Assembly: GCA_002255905.1 (NCBI GenBank)
Contig: NKIN01000001.1
Coordinates: forward strand, 434,001 to 498,000
DNA: 64,000 nucleotides
Direction: 5' to 3'
Source: Burkholderiales bacterium PBB1
GTDB lineage: Bacteria > Pseudomonadota > Gammaproteobacteria > Burkholderiales > Burkholderiaceae_C
Shown here: positions 50,705-60,489 of the stretch, piece after piece
How the letters are laid out: each line of letters begins with the position of its first letter
Numbering within the stretch: the first letter of the stretch is position 1
Translations under genes and position numbers: made by a program
Notes under the pieces: model-generated
Seen by the model: only the letters and a program-made list of their open reading frames with translations
Databases searched by the model: none
What the model was told of the DNA's origin: nothing

Positions 50705-52279
50705 ATGAAATATCGCGACCTCCGAGAGTTTTGCGCGGGCCTGGAGGCGGCTGGCGAACTCCGACGCGTCGCTGAGCCCCTGTCGGCGCGGCTTGAGATG
50801 ACAGCGCTCAGCGATCGGGTGCTGCGTGCCGGTGGTCCGGCGCTGTGGTTCGAGCGCCCCCTCGATTCGGGGGGGCGTTACAAAATTCCGGCCTTGACAA
50901 ACCTGTTCGGAACGACCAAGCGGGTCGCGATGGGCATGGGCGCAGCCGATGTCGGCGAGCTGCGCGACATTGGTCGTGTGCTCGCCAGCCTGAAGGAGCC
51001 CGAACCACCAAAGGGCCTGAAAGACACCGGCCGGCTGCTCCACCTGGTCAAGTCGCTGTGGGACATGAAGCCGACAACCGTGCGCCAAGCGGCCTGCCAG
51101 CAGGTGATCCTGGAAAGCGCAGATGTCGATCTGCTGGGTCTGCTGCCGGTGCAGACCTGTTGGCCGGGCGATGTGGGGCCGCTGATCACCTGGGGCTTGG
51201 TGGTCACGCGCGGACCGCAGGGAGGGGCAAATCCGCGTCGCCGCCAGAACCTGGGCATCTACCGCCAGCAGGTGATCGGTAAGCGCCAAGTGATCATGCG
51301 CTGGCTGGCGCATCGGGGCGGGGCGCTCGATTTCCGTGACTTCGCCCGTGCCAACCCTGGCCAGCCGTTTCCGATCGCCGTGGCCTTGGGTGCTGACCCG
51401 GCGACCATCCTGGGTGCCGTCACGCCAGTGCCTGACACGCTGGGCGAATACCAGTTCGCCGGCCTGCTGCGCGGCAGCCGCACCGAGGTGGTCGATTCGG
51501 GCGTTGGCGATGCGGGCGTGATGCTGCAGGTGCCGGCCAGTGCCGAGATCGTGCTCGAAGGCCACATCCCGGTCGCTGCGCCCGGCTACACCGGTCACAG
51601 CGAACATGGCATTCCGCTCAAAGAGGTTGGTGGCTATCTCTATGCGCTGGAAGGCCCGTTCGGCGACCACACCGGTTATTACAACGAGCAGGACTGGTTT
51701 CCGGTGTTCGAGGTCAGCCGCCTGACGCACCGGCGCGACCCGGTCTACCACTCCACCTACACCGGCAAGCCGCCTGACGAGCCGGCGATCCTGGGTGTGG
51801 CGCTGAACGAGGTGTTCGTGCCTATCCTGCAAAAGCAGTTTCCGGAGATCGTCGACTTCTACCTGCCGCCCGAAGGCTGCAGTTACCGGATGGCGATCAT
51901 CAGCATCAAGAAGGCTTACCCCGGTCACGCCAAGCGGCTGATGTTCGGCCTGTGGAGCTTCCTGCGGCAGTTCATGTACACCAAGTTCATCGTGGTGACC
52001 GACGACGACGTGGACATTCGCAACTGGCAGGACGTGATCTGGGCCATCACCACCCGCATGGATCCGGTGCGCGATGTGACGCTGGTCGAGAACACGCCGA
52101 TCGACTACCTCGACTTCGCTTCGCCGGTCAGCGGCCTGGGTGGCAAGATGGGCTTGGACGCCACGAACAAGTGGCCTGGCGAAACATCGCGCGAATGGGG
52201 CCGCACGATCGCGATGGATGCCGAGGTGGAAGACAAGGTGGCTGCGGTGTTCGACCAGATCATGCGTGCGCAACGCTGA
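50705..52279 (+). CDS. ubiD: UbiD-family decarboxylase (4-hydroxy-3-polyprenylbenzoate decarboxylase)
   Basis: A 524-residue UbiD enzyme beginning [26 protein letters not shown]. The family blocks include [24 protein letters not shown] near 160, QVGDA-like [25 protein letters not shown] near 265-290 with the active-site Glu, and the C-terminal [28 protein letters not shown]. Uses prenylated FMN to decarboxylate the ubiquinone precursor. No ubiX is adjacent. Slightly longer than the E. coli enzyme. Confidence 0.92.
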   Translation: MKYRDLREFCAGLEAAGELRRVAEPLSARLEMTALSDRVLRAGGPALWFERPLDSGGRYKIPALTNLFGTTKRVAMGMGAADVGELRDIGRVLASLKEPEPPKGLKDTGRLLHLVKSLWDMKPTTVRQAACQQVILESADVDLLGLLPVQTCWPGDVGPLITWGLVVTRGPQGGANPRRRQNLGIYRQQVIGKRQVIMRWLAHRGGALDFRDFARANPGQPFPIAVALGADPATILGAVTPVPDTLGEYQFAGLLRGSRTEVVDSGVGDAGVMLQVPASAEIVLEGHIPVAAPGYTGHSEHGIPLKEVGGYLYALEGPFGDHTGYYNEQDWFPVFEVSRLTHRRDPVYHSTYTGKPPDEPAILGVALNEVFVPILQKQFPEIVDFYLPPEGCSYRMAIISIKKAYPGHAKRLMFGLWSFLRQFMYTKFIVVTDDDVDIRNWQDVIWAITTRMDPVRDVTLVENTPIDYLDFASPVSGLGGKMGLDATNKWPGETSREWGRTIAMDAEVEDKVAAVFDQIMRAQR

Positions 52280-52313
52280 CCGAGGTGGGAATCTGAAACA
52301 GCGCTTGCACTTC

Positions 52314-52436
52314 ATGCGCAGCAGGCGTACTGTGATCATGCCTGCCAAGCAGGCCAACCCGTGGCGCAGTCACTGCGCCCAGGAGCAAAGGACTTTCACC
52401 CTCCGGCGCTCCGAATGGGTGGCGTCAGCCACCTGA
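52314..52436 (+). CDS. Candidate 40-residue small ORF between ubiD and its terminator
   Basis: An open frame beginning MRSRRTVIMPAKQANPWRSH and ending WVASAT, whose TGA (52434-52436) touches the terminator stem. An internal ATG at 52338 gives 32 residues. It is basic and has no recognised domain or strong ribosome site. It could be a real small protein or simply open GC-rich sequence. Confidence 0.25.
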   Translation: MRSRRTVIMPAKQANPWRSHCAQEQRTFTLRRSEWVASAT

Positions 52437-52473
52437 CCCCTCCCACCGTCAAGGTCGGGAGGGGTTCTTGTTT
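52436..52473 (+). terminator. Rho-independent terminator after ubiD
   Basis: The stem ACCCCTCCCACC (52436-52447) pairs with GGTcGGGAGGGGT (52453-52465, one bulged C). The loop has five bases and a T-rich TCTTGTTT tail follows. It separates ubiD from the SOS-controlled imuA promoter. Confidence 0.85.
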
Positions 52474-52508
52474 CTGGGGCAAGGGTCGAGTCTCATGGCT
52501 CATGTGTA

Positions 52509-52524
52509 CTGTACAAATAAACAG
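52509..52524 (+). promoter_or_regulatory. LexA (SOS) box upstream of imuA
   Basis: CTGTACAAATAAACAG fits the LexA consensus CTG-N10-CAG with an AT-rich centre. It ends 14 bases before the imuA start and directly abuts a TATATT (52525-52530) that can act as the -10 element. LexA binding would block transcription. This is the clearest regulatory site in the window. Confidence 0.9.
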
Positions 52525-52538
52525 TATATTGAGGTGCC

Positions 52539-53399
52539 ATGTCCTCCCCTCCTGCGCCACTTCCACTTGTCGCTGTCGGCAGATCTTCTGCATTCGACGC
52601 GATCCCTGAACGTCTGCGCCCGGTGCTGTGGCGTGGCGATCAGATGGAAAGCGCGGTCGACCGGGCCTGGCCCACGGGCTTTGGCGCGCTCGATGCGCAG
52701 CTGCCTGGCGGTGGCTGGCCGCACCGCGTCCTGACCGAACTGCTGCTGCCGCATCCTGGGGTCGGCGAGATCCGCCTGCTCGGTCCTGGCCTGACCGCCA
52801 TGCAGCAGCAAGGTCGCTTGGTGATGCTGTTCGATCCGCCGACCAAGCTGTCCGCACAGGCGTTGGCGCAGCTCGGTTTCGATGTGGCGCAATTGCTGGT
52901 CGTGCACACCCGTGCGCGGGTCATCCCTGGCTCCGACAGCCTGTGGGCTTTCGAGCAGGCCTTGAAGAGCGGCCATGTCGGTGCGGTGCTGGCCTGGTTG
53001 CCACCGCGCTTGCGCGCCGACCGGCTGCGCCGCTTGCAACTGGCGGCACAGGCGCACGACGGACCGGCCTTCGTGCTGCGGGAGTGGGGGGCCCAGCAGC
53101 GGCCTACCACTGCACCGCTGCGACTGGCGCTGCGCGCCAGCGGCGCCGACCGGCTGGAACTGAAGATACTGAAGCGGCGGGGGCCACCGCTGGCATCGCC
53201 GATCCTGCTGAACTTGCCACCGGTGTTGTCAGGGGCTTTGCGCGAGCAGGCCTGGGGACGTCAGCGCGACGCGGTGCAACCCGACCCGGGGTGCGTCGGG
53301 ACGCATGGCCGCGAATCTGGCACCGTGGGCAGCCCGGCCCGATCGAGCCGTGTCGATGCGGTGCCTCTGCCGGCCGCCACCTTCATCAGCCTGGTCTGA
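52539..53399 (+). CDS. imuA: ImuA, SOS mutagenesis cassette protein
   Basis: A 286-residue RecA/SulA-like protein. AWPTGFGALDAQLPGGGWPHRVLTELLLPHPGVGEIRLLGPGL (about 45-87) is the characteristic ImuA block, with no intact Walker A. In damage-inducible cassettes ImuA acts with ImuB and DnaE2 in error-prone translesion synthesis. ATG 52539 follows GAGG. Directly controlled by the LexA box upstream. Confidence 0.88.
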   Translation: MSSPPAPLPLVAVGRSSAFDAIPERLRPVLWRGDQMESAVDRAWPTGFGALDAQLPGGGWPHRVLTELLLPHPGVGEIRLLGPGLTAMQQQGRLVMLFDPPTKLSAQALAQLGFDVAQLLVVHTRARVIPGSDSLWAFEQALKSGHVGAVLAWLPPRLRADRLRRLQLAAQAHDGPAFVLREWGAQQRPTTAPLRLALRASGADRLELKILKRRGPPLASPILLNLPPVLSGALREQAWGRQRDAVQPDPGCVGTHGRESGTVGSPARSSRVDAVPLPAATFISLV

Positions 53400-53420
53400 T
53401 CTGGTCGCGCGGGGTGGGCC

Positions 53421-55013
53421 ATGTTGTGGATCGCGCTGCACCTGCCGCGCCTGTCGTTCGAATCATGGCTGGCCGTGCTGCCACCTGATCAACGCGCGCA
53501 GCCTGCTGCACTGATGGACTCCTGTGGGGTGCTGATGTGCAACCCCGCAGCACAGCGGCTGGGCGTGCGGCCAGGACAGCAGCGTGTGACTGCACTGGCG
53601 CTGGTGCCGCAACTGCTGCTGGGACGGATCGATGCGGCACGCGACCGGCAGATGATCACCCGCGCGGCACATGTGGCGCTGGCATTCACGCCTGCGGTCT
53701 GCTGGGCCGATCTTGCCAAGCCAGCCCCGGTTTTGGCCGCCGTGCTGTTGCAGGTGCAGGCCAGCCTGCGCTACTTTGGCGGCTTGGCTGCGTTGCTGCA
53801 GCGTCTGCGCACAGCGCTGGAGCCGCTGACCTGCACGGTTCAATTTGCCAGCGCACCCACGGCCAAAGGCGCGGCCGTACTGGCATGCTGTGCCTGCGAC
53901 GGCAGCGACGAGCTGCATGCGGCCGATCGGGTGCAGCTTGAAGGCCTGCTCGATGCAGCCCCGTTGTGGCTGATCGATGCGGGTCGCGCGCAGTGGGATG
54001 CGCTCGATCGCATGGGCCTGAGCACGTTCGGTGCATTGCGCCGCCTGCCGCGCCCGGCCTTGCGACACCGTTTCGGACCCGCCTTGCTCGACGAGATCGA
54101 CACGGTGCTGGGCGTCCGCTGCGAGCCCCCACCGGCCTGGATCACCTTGCCCGAGACCTTCGAGGCCCGCCTCGAGTTGCTGACCCGGGCTGACACCACT
54201 GCCATGTTGTTGCATGGTGCCCAGTGGCTGATCGAATCCTTGCTGGCCTGGGCGCGCGCGCAGCAGGCACGGGTGCGGCGCTGCACGCTGTACCTGCACC
54301 ACGAGCGGCATCGTCGGCAGGAGAGCGATGTACCGGTGGCCACCGAGCTGTCCATCGCGTTGGCCGAAGCGTCGTGCGATGCGACCCATCTGTCGTTGCT
54401 GCTGCGCGAGCGGCTGGCGCATCTCTCACTGCCCGCCCCCACGCTTGAACTGCGCCTGCATTGCGCCGACGTGGTCCGAGGCTCACCGTCCAGCGCAGAG
54501 CTGTTTGCTTCGGCGCGCGGCGAACGCGAAGGCCTGGTCCGCCTGATCGAACGTCTGCAGGCCCGCCTGGGGGAGGGGCAGGTGCAGCAATTGCGCCCGG
54601 TGGCCGATCACCGGCCCGAGCGCGATGCGGCGCTCCATGCGGTGTCGGTCGATGCTGTGGGGGCAACCGCAGGTCACACCAGACGACGATCGTCGCTTGC
54701 CCGGCCTGCGGCGCCTGAGCACGAGTGCAGTGTGGTTCGGGCAGTCACCGCGCCACGCCCGATCTGGCTGCTCGATGAGCCACTGCGTTTGCCCGAACGA
54801 CAATCACGGCCTTGGCTCGACGGGCAGCCGCTGCAGCTGTTGTGCGGCCCGGAGCGCATCGAGGTGGGCTGGTGGGATGCGCCACTGGCCGGGCGCGATT
54901 ACTTCATCGCGCAGACGCCGGATGGTGCGCTCGTGTGGCTGTACCGGGCGCGTCTGCCGTTGTCGGTGGCCGAGAGCGCGCAGGGCTGGTTTTTGCACGG
55001 CCGCTTCGGCTGA
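53421..55013 (+). CDS. imuB: ImuB, inactive Y-family polymerase homologue
   Basis: A 530-residue Y-family (UmuC/DinB-like) protein beginning LWIALHLPRLSFESW. The metal-binding Asp of active Y polymerases (IDMDAFF in DinB) is replaced by LHLPRL, and the second acidic pair is missing, so it should be catalytically dead as in all ImuB proteins. It serves as an adaptor to the beta clamp and DnaE2. 21 bases after imuA. No dnaE2 follows; greB comes next. Confidence 0.88.
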   Translation: MLWIALHLPRLSFESWLAVLPPDQRAQPAALMDSCGVLMCNPAAQRLGVRPGQQRVTALALVPQLLLGRIDAARDRQMITRAAHVALAFTPAVCWADLAKPAPVLAAVLLQVQASLRYFGGLAALLQRLRTALEPLTCTVQFASAPTAKGAAVLACCACDGSDELHAADRVQLEGLLDAAPLWLIDAGRAQWDALDRMGLSTFGALRRLPRPALRHRFGPALLDEIDTVLGVRCEPPPAWITLPETFEARLELLTRADTTAMLLHGAQWLIESLLAWARAQQARVRRCTLYLHHERHRRQESDVPVATELSIALAEASCDATHLSLLLRERLAHLSLPAPTLELRLHCADVVRGSPSSAELFASARGEREGLVRLIERLQARLGEGQVQQLRPVADHRPERDAALHAVSVDAVGATAGHTRRRSSLARPAAPEHECSVVRAVTAPRPIWLLDEPLRLPERQSRPWLDGQPLQLLCGPERIEVGWWDAPLAGRDYFIAQTPDGALVWLYRARLPLSVAESAQGWFLHGRFG

Positions 55014-55050
55014 GCCGCATCACTGAACTTCACGCCTTTGGACATCGCCC

Positions 55051-55617
55051 ATGAACAAAGCCTTCACCAAGGAATCCGACGACGCCGATGACGACGACAC
55101 CGACTCGTCCGCGCCAGCGATGCCGGCCGGTGTCAAGAACTACATCACCCCAGCCGGCTACGCCCGGCTGCGTGCCGAGTTGCTGAGCCTGCTCGATGAG
55201 GAGCGTCCCAAGGTGGTCGAGGTCGTGTCATGGGCCGCGAAGAATGGCGACCGCTCCGAGAACGGCGACTACCTCTACGGCAAGAAGCGGCTGCGCGAAA
55301 TCGACCGCCGCATCCGCTTCCTGACCAAGCGCCTGGACATTGCCGAGGTGGTCGATCCGTCAGTGCACCATGGTGCCGATCAGGTGTTCTTCGGTGCCAC
55401 GGTGCGCTACGGTCTTGCCCGGGACGAAGAGCGCACGATCACGATCAAGGGCGTCGACGAGTCCGACAGCGCTGCCGGTGAGATCAGCTGGATCGCTCCG
55501 ATGGCGCGCGCGCTGCTGGGTGCCCGCGTCGGCGATGAAGTCCGTGTGCAGACGCCGGCTGGTGTGGATCTGGTCGAGGTGCTGGCGGTGAGTTACCCGA
55601 GCCCTGGCGGCACTTGA
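55051..55617 (+). CDS. greB: Transcript cleavage factor GreB
   Basis: A 188-residue Gre factor. The YITPAGYARLRAELLSLLDEERPKVVEVVSWAAKNGDRSENGDYLYGKKRLREIDRRIRFLTKRL block (coiled coil with acidic tip) and the C-terminal FKBP-like domain are present. NGDYLYGKKRLREIDRRIRFL marks GreB rather than GreA. An acidic N-terminal extension of about 25 residues (DDADDDDTDSS) is extra. Rescues backtracked RNA polymerase. Convergent with spoT. Confidence 0.92.
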   Translation: MNKAFTKESDDADDDDTDSSAPAMPAGVKNYITPAGYARLRAELLSLLDEERPKVVEVVSWAAKNGDRSENGDYLYGKKRLREIDRRIRFLTKRLDIAEVVDPSVHHGADQVFFGATVRYGLARDEERTITIKGVDESDSAAGEISWIAPMARALLGARVGDEVRVQTPAGVDLVEVLAVSYPSPGGT

Positions 55618-55636
55618 ATATCGAACGCGGGCAGAC

Positions 55637-57913
55637 TCAGGGCTTGATGCGGCTGATGCGCAGCACCGCGGCCGATCGTTTCAGCGTGCGCATCACATCG
55701 GCCAGATGCAGCCGATCGCGCACCGCCAGCAGCAGCTTCAGCTCGGCCGTCTCTGCGGCGGCCTGATCGCCCATGTCGATGTGGGTGATGTCGGCTTCAG
55801 CCGCCGCCACGGCCGTGGCCACTTCAGCCAGCACGCCCTTGCCGTTCTTCAGCAGCAGGGCGATGCCGGTTTCGAAGGCGCGCGTGGGTTGCTCGGCCCA
55901 GTCCACGTTCAGCCCGTCCTCGCTGTCGCGCCCCAGCAAACGTTTGCCGACGGCGCAGTCAGCGGTGTGGATCTGCAGCCCCTCGCCGCGGCCCAGGTAG
56001 CCCAGGATCGAATCGCCCGGGATCGGTCGGCAGCAGGTGGCCAACTGGATCGATGCACCTTCACTGCCATCGATCAGCACCATGCCTTGCGACGGGGTGG
56101 CCTCGTCGGCGCTGTAGCGGCCCAGCGTCAATGTCACCGCATCGGGCCGCACCCCGTGCTCGGTCAGCAGGCGCGCCATGCGCTTGGCGACGATCGATGC
56201 GATCTTGCGACCGACGCCGATGTCGGTCAGCAATTCTTCACGGCCGCGGTTGCCGCTCCAGCGCAGCAGCGCGGCCCAGACAGATGGCAGCGCGCTGGGG
56301 CCATCGTCCTGCGGCATCGCCATGCCCTCGGCACGCAGTGCCTGTGCCAGCATCTTCGCACCGAGGTCCTGTGACTCCTCCTGCTCCATGGTCTTCAGGT
56401 GGTGCCGGATCTTCGAGCGGGCACGACCGGTGCGCACGAAGTTCAGCCATCCCGGGTTCGGCCGTGCGCCGGGCGCGATGACGATGTCGACGACGTCGCC
56501 GCTGCGCAGCTCGGTGCGCAATGCGACCGGCTCGCCGTTGACCTTGGCGGCCACGCAATGGTCACCGACATCGGAGTGGATCGCGTAGGCGAAATCGACT
56601 GGCGTGGCACCACGCGGCAAGGCCAGGATCTTCGACTTTGGCGTGAACACGTACACCGCGTCGGGGAACAGATCGATCTTGACATGCTCGAGGAACTCGC
56701 TCGCGTCGCGTGTTTCGTCCTGGATGTCGATCAGCGACTGCAGCCACATTGCACCCAAGCGCTGCGCTTCCTGCGCGTGTTGCGGTCCGTTGCCCTTGGC
56801 CTTGTACATCCAGTGCGCGGCAATGCCTTTTTCGGCCACGGCGTGCATGGGTTCTGTGCGGATCTGGAACTCGACTGCGGTGCCCAGCGGGCTGACCAGG
56901 GTGGTGTGCAGCGACTGGTAGCCGTTGGCTTTCGGGATGGCGATGTAGTCCTTGAAGCGCCCCGGCAGCGGCTTGTACAACTGGTGCAGCACACCGAGTG
57001 CGAGGTAGCACTCGGGCAGGGTGCTGACGACGATGCGAAAGCCGAAGATGTCGCTGACCTGGGCGAAGCTCAGGTGCTTGGAGCGCATCTTTCCGTAAAT
57101 CGAAAACAGCGTCTTTTCCCTGCCGTAGACCTGCACCTTCAGCTTGGCCTGGGAGAACGATTTTTCGACATCGCGCTGGATGCGTTCGACCAGGTCTCGC
57201 CGGTTGCCCCGCGCCTTGAACACCGCCTTCGACAAGGCGGTGTAGCGCCACGGCCGCAGGTACTGAAAGGACAACTCCTGCAGCTGACGATAGGTCTGGT
57301 TCAACCCCAGCCGGTGCGCGATGGGCGCATAGATGTCCAATGTTTCGCGGGCGATGCGCACTCGCTTGTCTGCTGCGACCGACTCCATCGTGCGCATGTT
57401 GTGCAGGCGGTCGGCGAGCTTGATCAGGATCACGCGCACATCGCGCGCCATCGCCAGCAGCATCTTGCGGAAGGACTCGGCCTGCGATTCCTCACGGGTC
57501 GAGAACTGCAGCTTGTCGAGCTTGGTCAGTCCGTCGACGAGTTCGGCCGTCGGCGCACCGAAGCGCTCGATCAACTCGGCCTTGGTGATGCCGCAGTCTT
57601 CCATCGCGTCGTGCATCAACGCGGCCATGATGGCCTGGGCGTCGAGTTTCCATTCGGCACACAGTCCGGCGACTGCGATCGGGTGCGTGATGTAAGGCTC
57701 ACCGCTCGCGCGGTACTGGCCCAGGTGCGCTTCATCGGCGAAGCGGTAGGCATCACGAACCCGGCGGATATCGGCCGCCTCCAGATAATCGAGTTTGCTG
57801 GTCAGCGCGTCGAACGATGCTGCGGCTGCATCGGTGGGCGCCGTTGCCGTGCTCGGACGACGCCGTACAGCGTTGATCGCCTCCTTGACGGTGTCGCCGA
57901 TCAGATTGCCCAT
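55637..57913 (-). CDS. spoT: Bifunctional (p)ppGpp synthetase/hydrolase
   Basis: A 758-residue SpoT/Rel protein. The N-terminal HD hydrolase domain (HPIAVAGLC, HDAMEDCG near 73-105) is intact. The synthetase domain (about 230-350) has KTLFSIYGKMRSKHLSFAQVSDIFGFRIVV, followed by TGS (about 400-470), a Cys/His zinc domain (ATCCRPIPGD near 620) and a C-terminal ACT domain. Both activities should be present. ATG 57913 follows AGGCGG. The gene order gmk-rpoZ-spoT is typical for proteobacteria. Confidence 0.95.
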   Translation of the reverse strand: MGNLIGDTVKEAINAVRRRPSTATAPTDAAAASFDALTSKLDYLEAADIRRVRDAYRFADEAHLGQYRASGEPYITHPIAVAGLCAEWKLDAQAIMAALMHDAMEDCGITKAELIERFGAPTAELVDGLTKLDKLQFSTREESQAESFRKMLLAMARDVRVILIKLADRLHNMRTMESVAADKRVRIARETLDIYAPIAHRLGLNQTYRQLQELSFQYLRPWRYTALSKAVFKARGNRRDLVERIQRDVEKSFSQAKLKVQVYGREKTLFSIYGKMRSKHLSFAQVSDIFGFRIVVSTLPECYLALGVLHQLYKPLPGRFKDYIAIPKANGYQSLHTTLVSPLGTAVEFQIRTEPMHAVAEKGIAAHWMYKAKGNGPQHAQEAQRLGAMWLQSLIDIQDETRDASEFLEHVKIDLFPDAVYVFTPKSKILALPRGATPVDFAYAIHSDVGDHCVAAKVNGEPVALRTELRSGDVVDIVIAPGARPNPGWLNFVRTGRARSKIRHHLKTMEQEESQDLGAKMLAQALRAEGMAMPQDDGPSALPSVWAALLRWSGNRGREELLTDIGVGRKIASIVAKRMARLLTEHGVRPDAVTLTLGRYSADEATPSQGMVLIDGSEGASIQLATCCRPIPGDSILGYLGRGEGLQIHTADCAVGKRLLGRDSEDGLNVDWAEQPTRAFETGIALLLKNGKGVLAEVATAVAAAEADITHIDMGDQAAAETAELKLLLAVRDRLHLADVMRTLKRSAAVLRISRIKP

Positions 57914-57980
57914 CCGCCTAATTTATCCCGTAATGAATGAGCGCGGCATCCGGCCGTCATCCAGAAGGGTGCCGGGCAAC

Positions 57981-58004
57981 AAAAAACGGCCCCTCAGGGC
58001 CGTT
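57981..58004 (-). terminator. Rho-independent terminator after rpoZ
   Basis: On the minus strand AACGGCCC-TGAG-GGGCCGTT is followed by an uninterrupted T-run (57986-57981). It lies 27 bases after rpoZ and upstream of spoT, so spoT needs its own promoter or depends on read-through. Confidence 0.9.
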
Positions 58005-58031
58005 CGATGTGGTGCATGGTGGTGCCGCCGT

Positions 58032-58235
58032 TCAGACCGGCACCTTGCGCAGCATCTCGATGCCGATCTCGCCTGCTGCGATCTCGCGCAATGCGGTCAC
58101 GCCGGGTTTGTTCTTGGTTTCGATCTTCGGGGCGTGACCTTGGCTCAGCATGCGGGCACGGTAGGTGGCCGCCAGCACCAGCTGGAATCGGTTGGGAATC
58201 TGAACGAGACAATCTTCCACGGTGATGCGGGCCAT
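58032..58235 (-). CDS. rpoZ: RNA polymerase omega subunit
   Basis: A 67-residue omega subunit: [30 protein letters not shown], the conserved core, then a short C-terminal part ending IEMLRKVPV. Promotes RNA polymerase assembly. 43 bases after gmk. Confidence 0.97.
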   Translation of the reverse strand: MARITVEDCLVQIPNRFQLVLAATYRARMLSQGHAPKIETKNKPGVTALREIAAGEIGIEMLRKVPV

Positions 58236-58278
58236 GCGGTGCTCCAGAAATGTGACGGTGGCAACCCCGACGCAAGGG

Positions 58279-58899
58279 TCAATCGAGGTTCAGTGCCTGA
58301 AATACGGCGGGCTTGTTCTTGGACAACACCGCGTAGCGCAGTCGTTGCGAATGAACGATGGTTTTCAGATCGAAAACCGCCGTTTCGAACAGGGCGTTGA
58401 TGATAACAAAGTCGAAATACCGGGCCTGGGCCACTTCATGCCGCGCGTTGATCAGGCGTTGCGCGATCACATCCGGATGATCTTCTCCGCGCCGATTCAG
58501 ACGCTGAGCCAACTCCTCCCAGCTGGGAGGCAGGATGAACACCAGCACCGTGTCAGGAAACAACTGCTTGATCTGCAGCGCACCTTGCCAGTCGATCTCG
58601 AGCACCACGTCATGGCCTTGCGAAATACGGTTGTCGACCGCGGCGTGAGAGGTGCCGTAGAGGTTGCCATGCACTTCGGCCCACTCGATGAATTCGCCGG
58701 CAGCGATCATCGTGCGGAACTCGGGCTCGCTGACAAAGTGATATTCGCGTCCTTCTTGTTCCTGACCGCGAGGCGGCCGCGTGGTGTGCGACACCGAGAC
58801 GCCCAGGCGGGAATCCATCTCCAGCAGCGCCTTGACGAGGCTGGATTTGCCCGCGCCGCTGGGCGCTGCGACCACGAAAAGGCTGCCGGCTTGCTGCAT
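58279..58899 (-). CDS. gmk: Guanylate kinase
   Basis: A 206-residue kinase with P-loop [17 protein letters not shown] near residue 10, [22 protein letters not shown] near 37 (GMP-binding) and [15 protein letters not shown] near 100. Converts GMP to GDP. ATG 58899 is chosen; an upstream GTG at 58908 would add three residues. Confidence 0.95.
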   Translation of the reverse strand: MQQAGSLFVVAAPSGAGKSSLVKALLEMDSRLGVSVSHTTRPPRGQEQEGREYHFVSEPEFRTMIAAGEFIEWAEVHGNLYGTSHAAVDNRISQGHDVVLEIDWQGALQIKQLFPDTVLVFILPPSWEELAQRLNRRGEDHPDVIAQRLINARHEVAQARYFDFVIINALFETAVFDLKTIVHSQRLRYAVLSKNKPAVFQALNLD

Positions 58900-59059
58900 G
58901 GGAGTCACTCCAGAGGGCGCTTGCGCGCATCGGACACCGGTGAGGGCCCCGACATTGGCGCGCATTGCCACATATTCATCAATAAAAGGCGTCGGTGTCG
59001 GCGAAGGTGAGTGTGAGAATTCAAGCGGAGACACGGGGTTCTCGACGCTATATTTTCGG

Positions 59060-60469
59060 ATGACCATGACTTCGGACGCGCGGCCACCATTGCTGATTGT
59101 GGAGGATGACCTCTCACTTCAGAAACAGATCAAATGGTCGCTGGATCGGTTTGAGTCCGTCACCGCCGACGATCGCGTCAGCGCGATTGCGCAGTTCCGC
59201 CGCCATGCACCTGCGGTGGTGACGATGGACCTCGGCCTGCCGCCCAACCCCGATTCCGTCCAGGAGGGCTTCAAGCTGCTGGAGCAGATGATGGAGCTCA
59301 ACCCCGACGTCAAGGTGATCGTGCTGACGGGGCAGAACGATCAGGCCAACGCCCTGCGGGCCATAGACCTGGGTGCTTACGATTTCCTGCCCAAGCCCTT
59401 TGATCCTGACATGCTGGGGCTGATCATCGGCCGCGCGTTTCGGTTGTTCGATCTGCAAAGCGAGAACCGGCGCCTGCGCGACATGCAGCTTCCCGATCCG
59501 ACGGGCGGGCTCATCACGCGCGATCAGCAGATGCTGCGCATTGGTCGCACGGTCGAGAAGGTGGCGCCGAGCAACGCGACCGTGCTGCTGTTGGGCGAAA
59601 GCGGTACTGGCAAGGAGGTGCTGGCCAACGCGCTGCACCGGGCCTCGAAGCGCAGTGGCAAGTTCGTGGCCATCAATTGCGCGGCCATTCCCGAGAACTT
59701 GCTGGAAAGCGAACTGTTCGGTTACGAGAAGGGCGCTTTCACCGGTGCGGCGAAAACGACCGTCGGCCGCATCGAAACGGCGCATGGGGGCACCCTGATG
59801 CTCGATGAGATCGGAGACCTCCCGATGGCGCTGCAAGCCAAGCTACTGCGCTTTCTGCAGGAGCGCACTGTCGAGCGCATCGGTGGTCGGCAGGGCATTC
59901 CGGTCGATGTCCGCGTCGTGTGTGCGACGCACCAGGATCTGGGCGAGTTCATCAAGACGAATCGTTTCCGCCAGGACCTTTACTACAGGCTGGCCGAAAT
60001 CGTTGTCGAGATCCCGCCACTGCGCGCCCGGCAGGGCGATGCGGTGTTGCTGGCGCAGGCCTTTCTGCGGCGTTTCGCTCGCGAGCAAGGTCGCAGCGCG
60101 CTGAGCTTCACCGACGATGCGCTGTCTGCGATCGATGCCTACGGCTGGCCCGGGAACGTGCGAGAACTGCTCAATGCCATCAAGCGGGTGTCGATCATGG
60201 CCGAGGGCAACCGCGTGACCAGCGACGATCTCAACCTGCCTCGCTCCGTCGAGGCCGAGGCGGTAGCAGCGCCGGTGCTGGACCTGCGCACGGTGCGCGA
60301 TCAGGCCGAGCGCGGAGCGATCGTGATGGCGCTGGCGCGCGCCAATGGCAATATCGTCAAGGCTTCGGAACTTCTGGGCGTGACCCGCCCGACGCTGTAC
60401 GACCTGATGCGCCGGCTGGGCATTCAGTGGAAAGACGCTGACGCGCCATTGGTTGCCTCGACCGACTGA
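59060..60469 (+). CDS. prsR: PrsR-type sigma-54-dependent response regulator (PEP-CTERM/exosortase-associated)
   Basis: A 469-residue NtrC-family regulator. It has a receiver domain (phospho-Asp57 in TMDLGLP; Lys in PKPF near 112), then an AAA+ sigma-54 activation domain with Walker A GESGTGKE (179-186) and the GAFTGA loop ([10 protein letters not shown]), then a Fis-type helix-turn-helix ([28 protein letters not shown]). The receiver form, with long [16 protein letters not shown] spacing, matches the regulators linked to PEP-CTERM gene promoters. It starts at ATG 59060, preceded by TATATT (59049-59054), so it may have almost no leader. Its kinase partner is not in the window. Confidence 0.85.
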   Translation: MTMTSDARPPLLIVEDDLSLQKQIKWSLDRFESVTADDRVSAIAQFRRHAPAVVTMDLGLPPNPDSVQEGFKLLEQMMELNPDVKVIVLTGQNDQANALRAIDLGAYDFLPKPFDPDMLGLIIGRAFRLFDLQSENRRLRDMQLPDPTGGLITRDQQMLRIGRTVEKVAPSNATVLLLGESGTGKEVLANALHRASKRSGKFVAINCAAIPENLLESELFGYEKGAFTGAAKTTVGRIETAHGGTLMLDEIGDLPMALQAKLLRFLQERTVERIGGRQGIPVDVRVVCATHQDLGEFIKTNRFRQDLYYRLAEIVVEIPPLRARQGDAVLLAQAFLRRFAREQGRSALSFTDDALSAIDAYGWPGNVRELLNAIKRVSIMAEGNRVTSDDLNLPRSVEAEAVAAPVLDLRTVRDQAERGAIVMALARANGNIVKASELLGVTRPTLYDLMRRLGIQWKDADAPLVASTD

Positions 60470-60489
60470 AGCGGTAGATCCGCAGCTAG

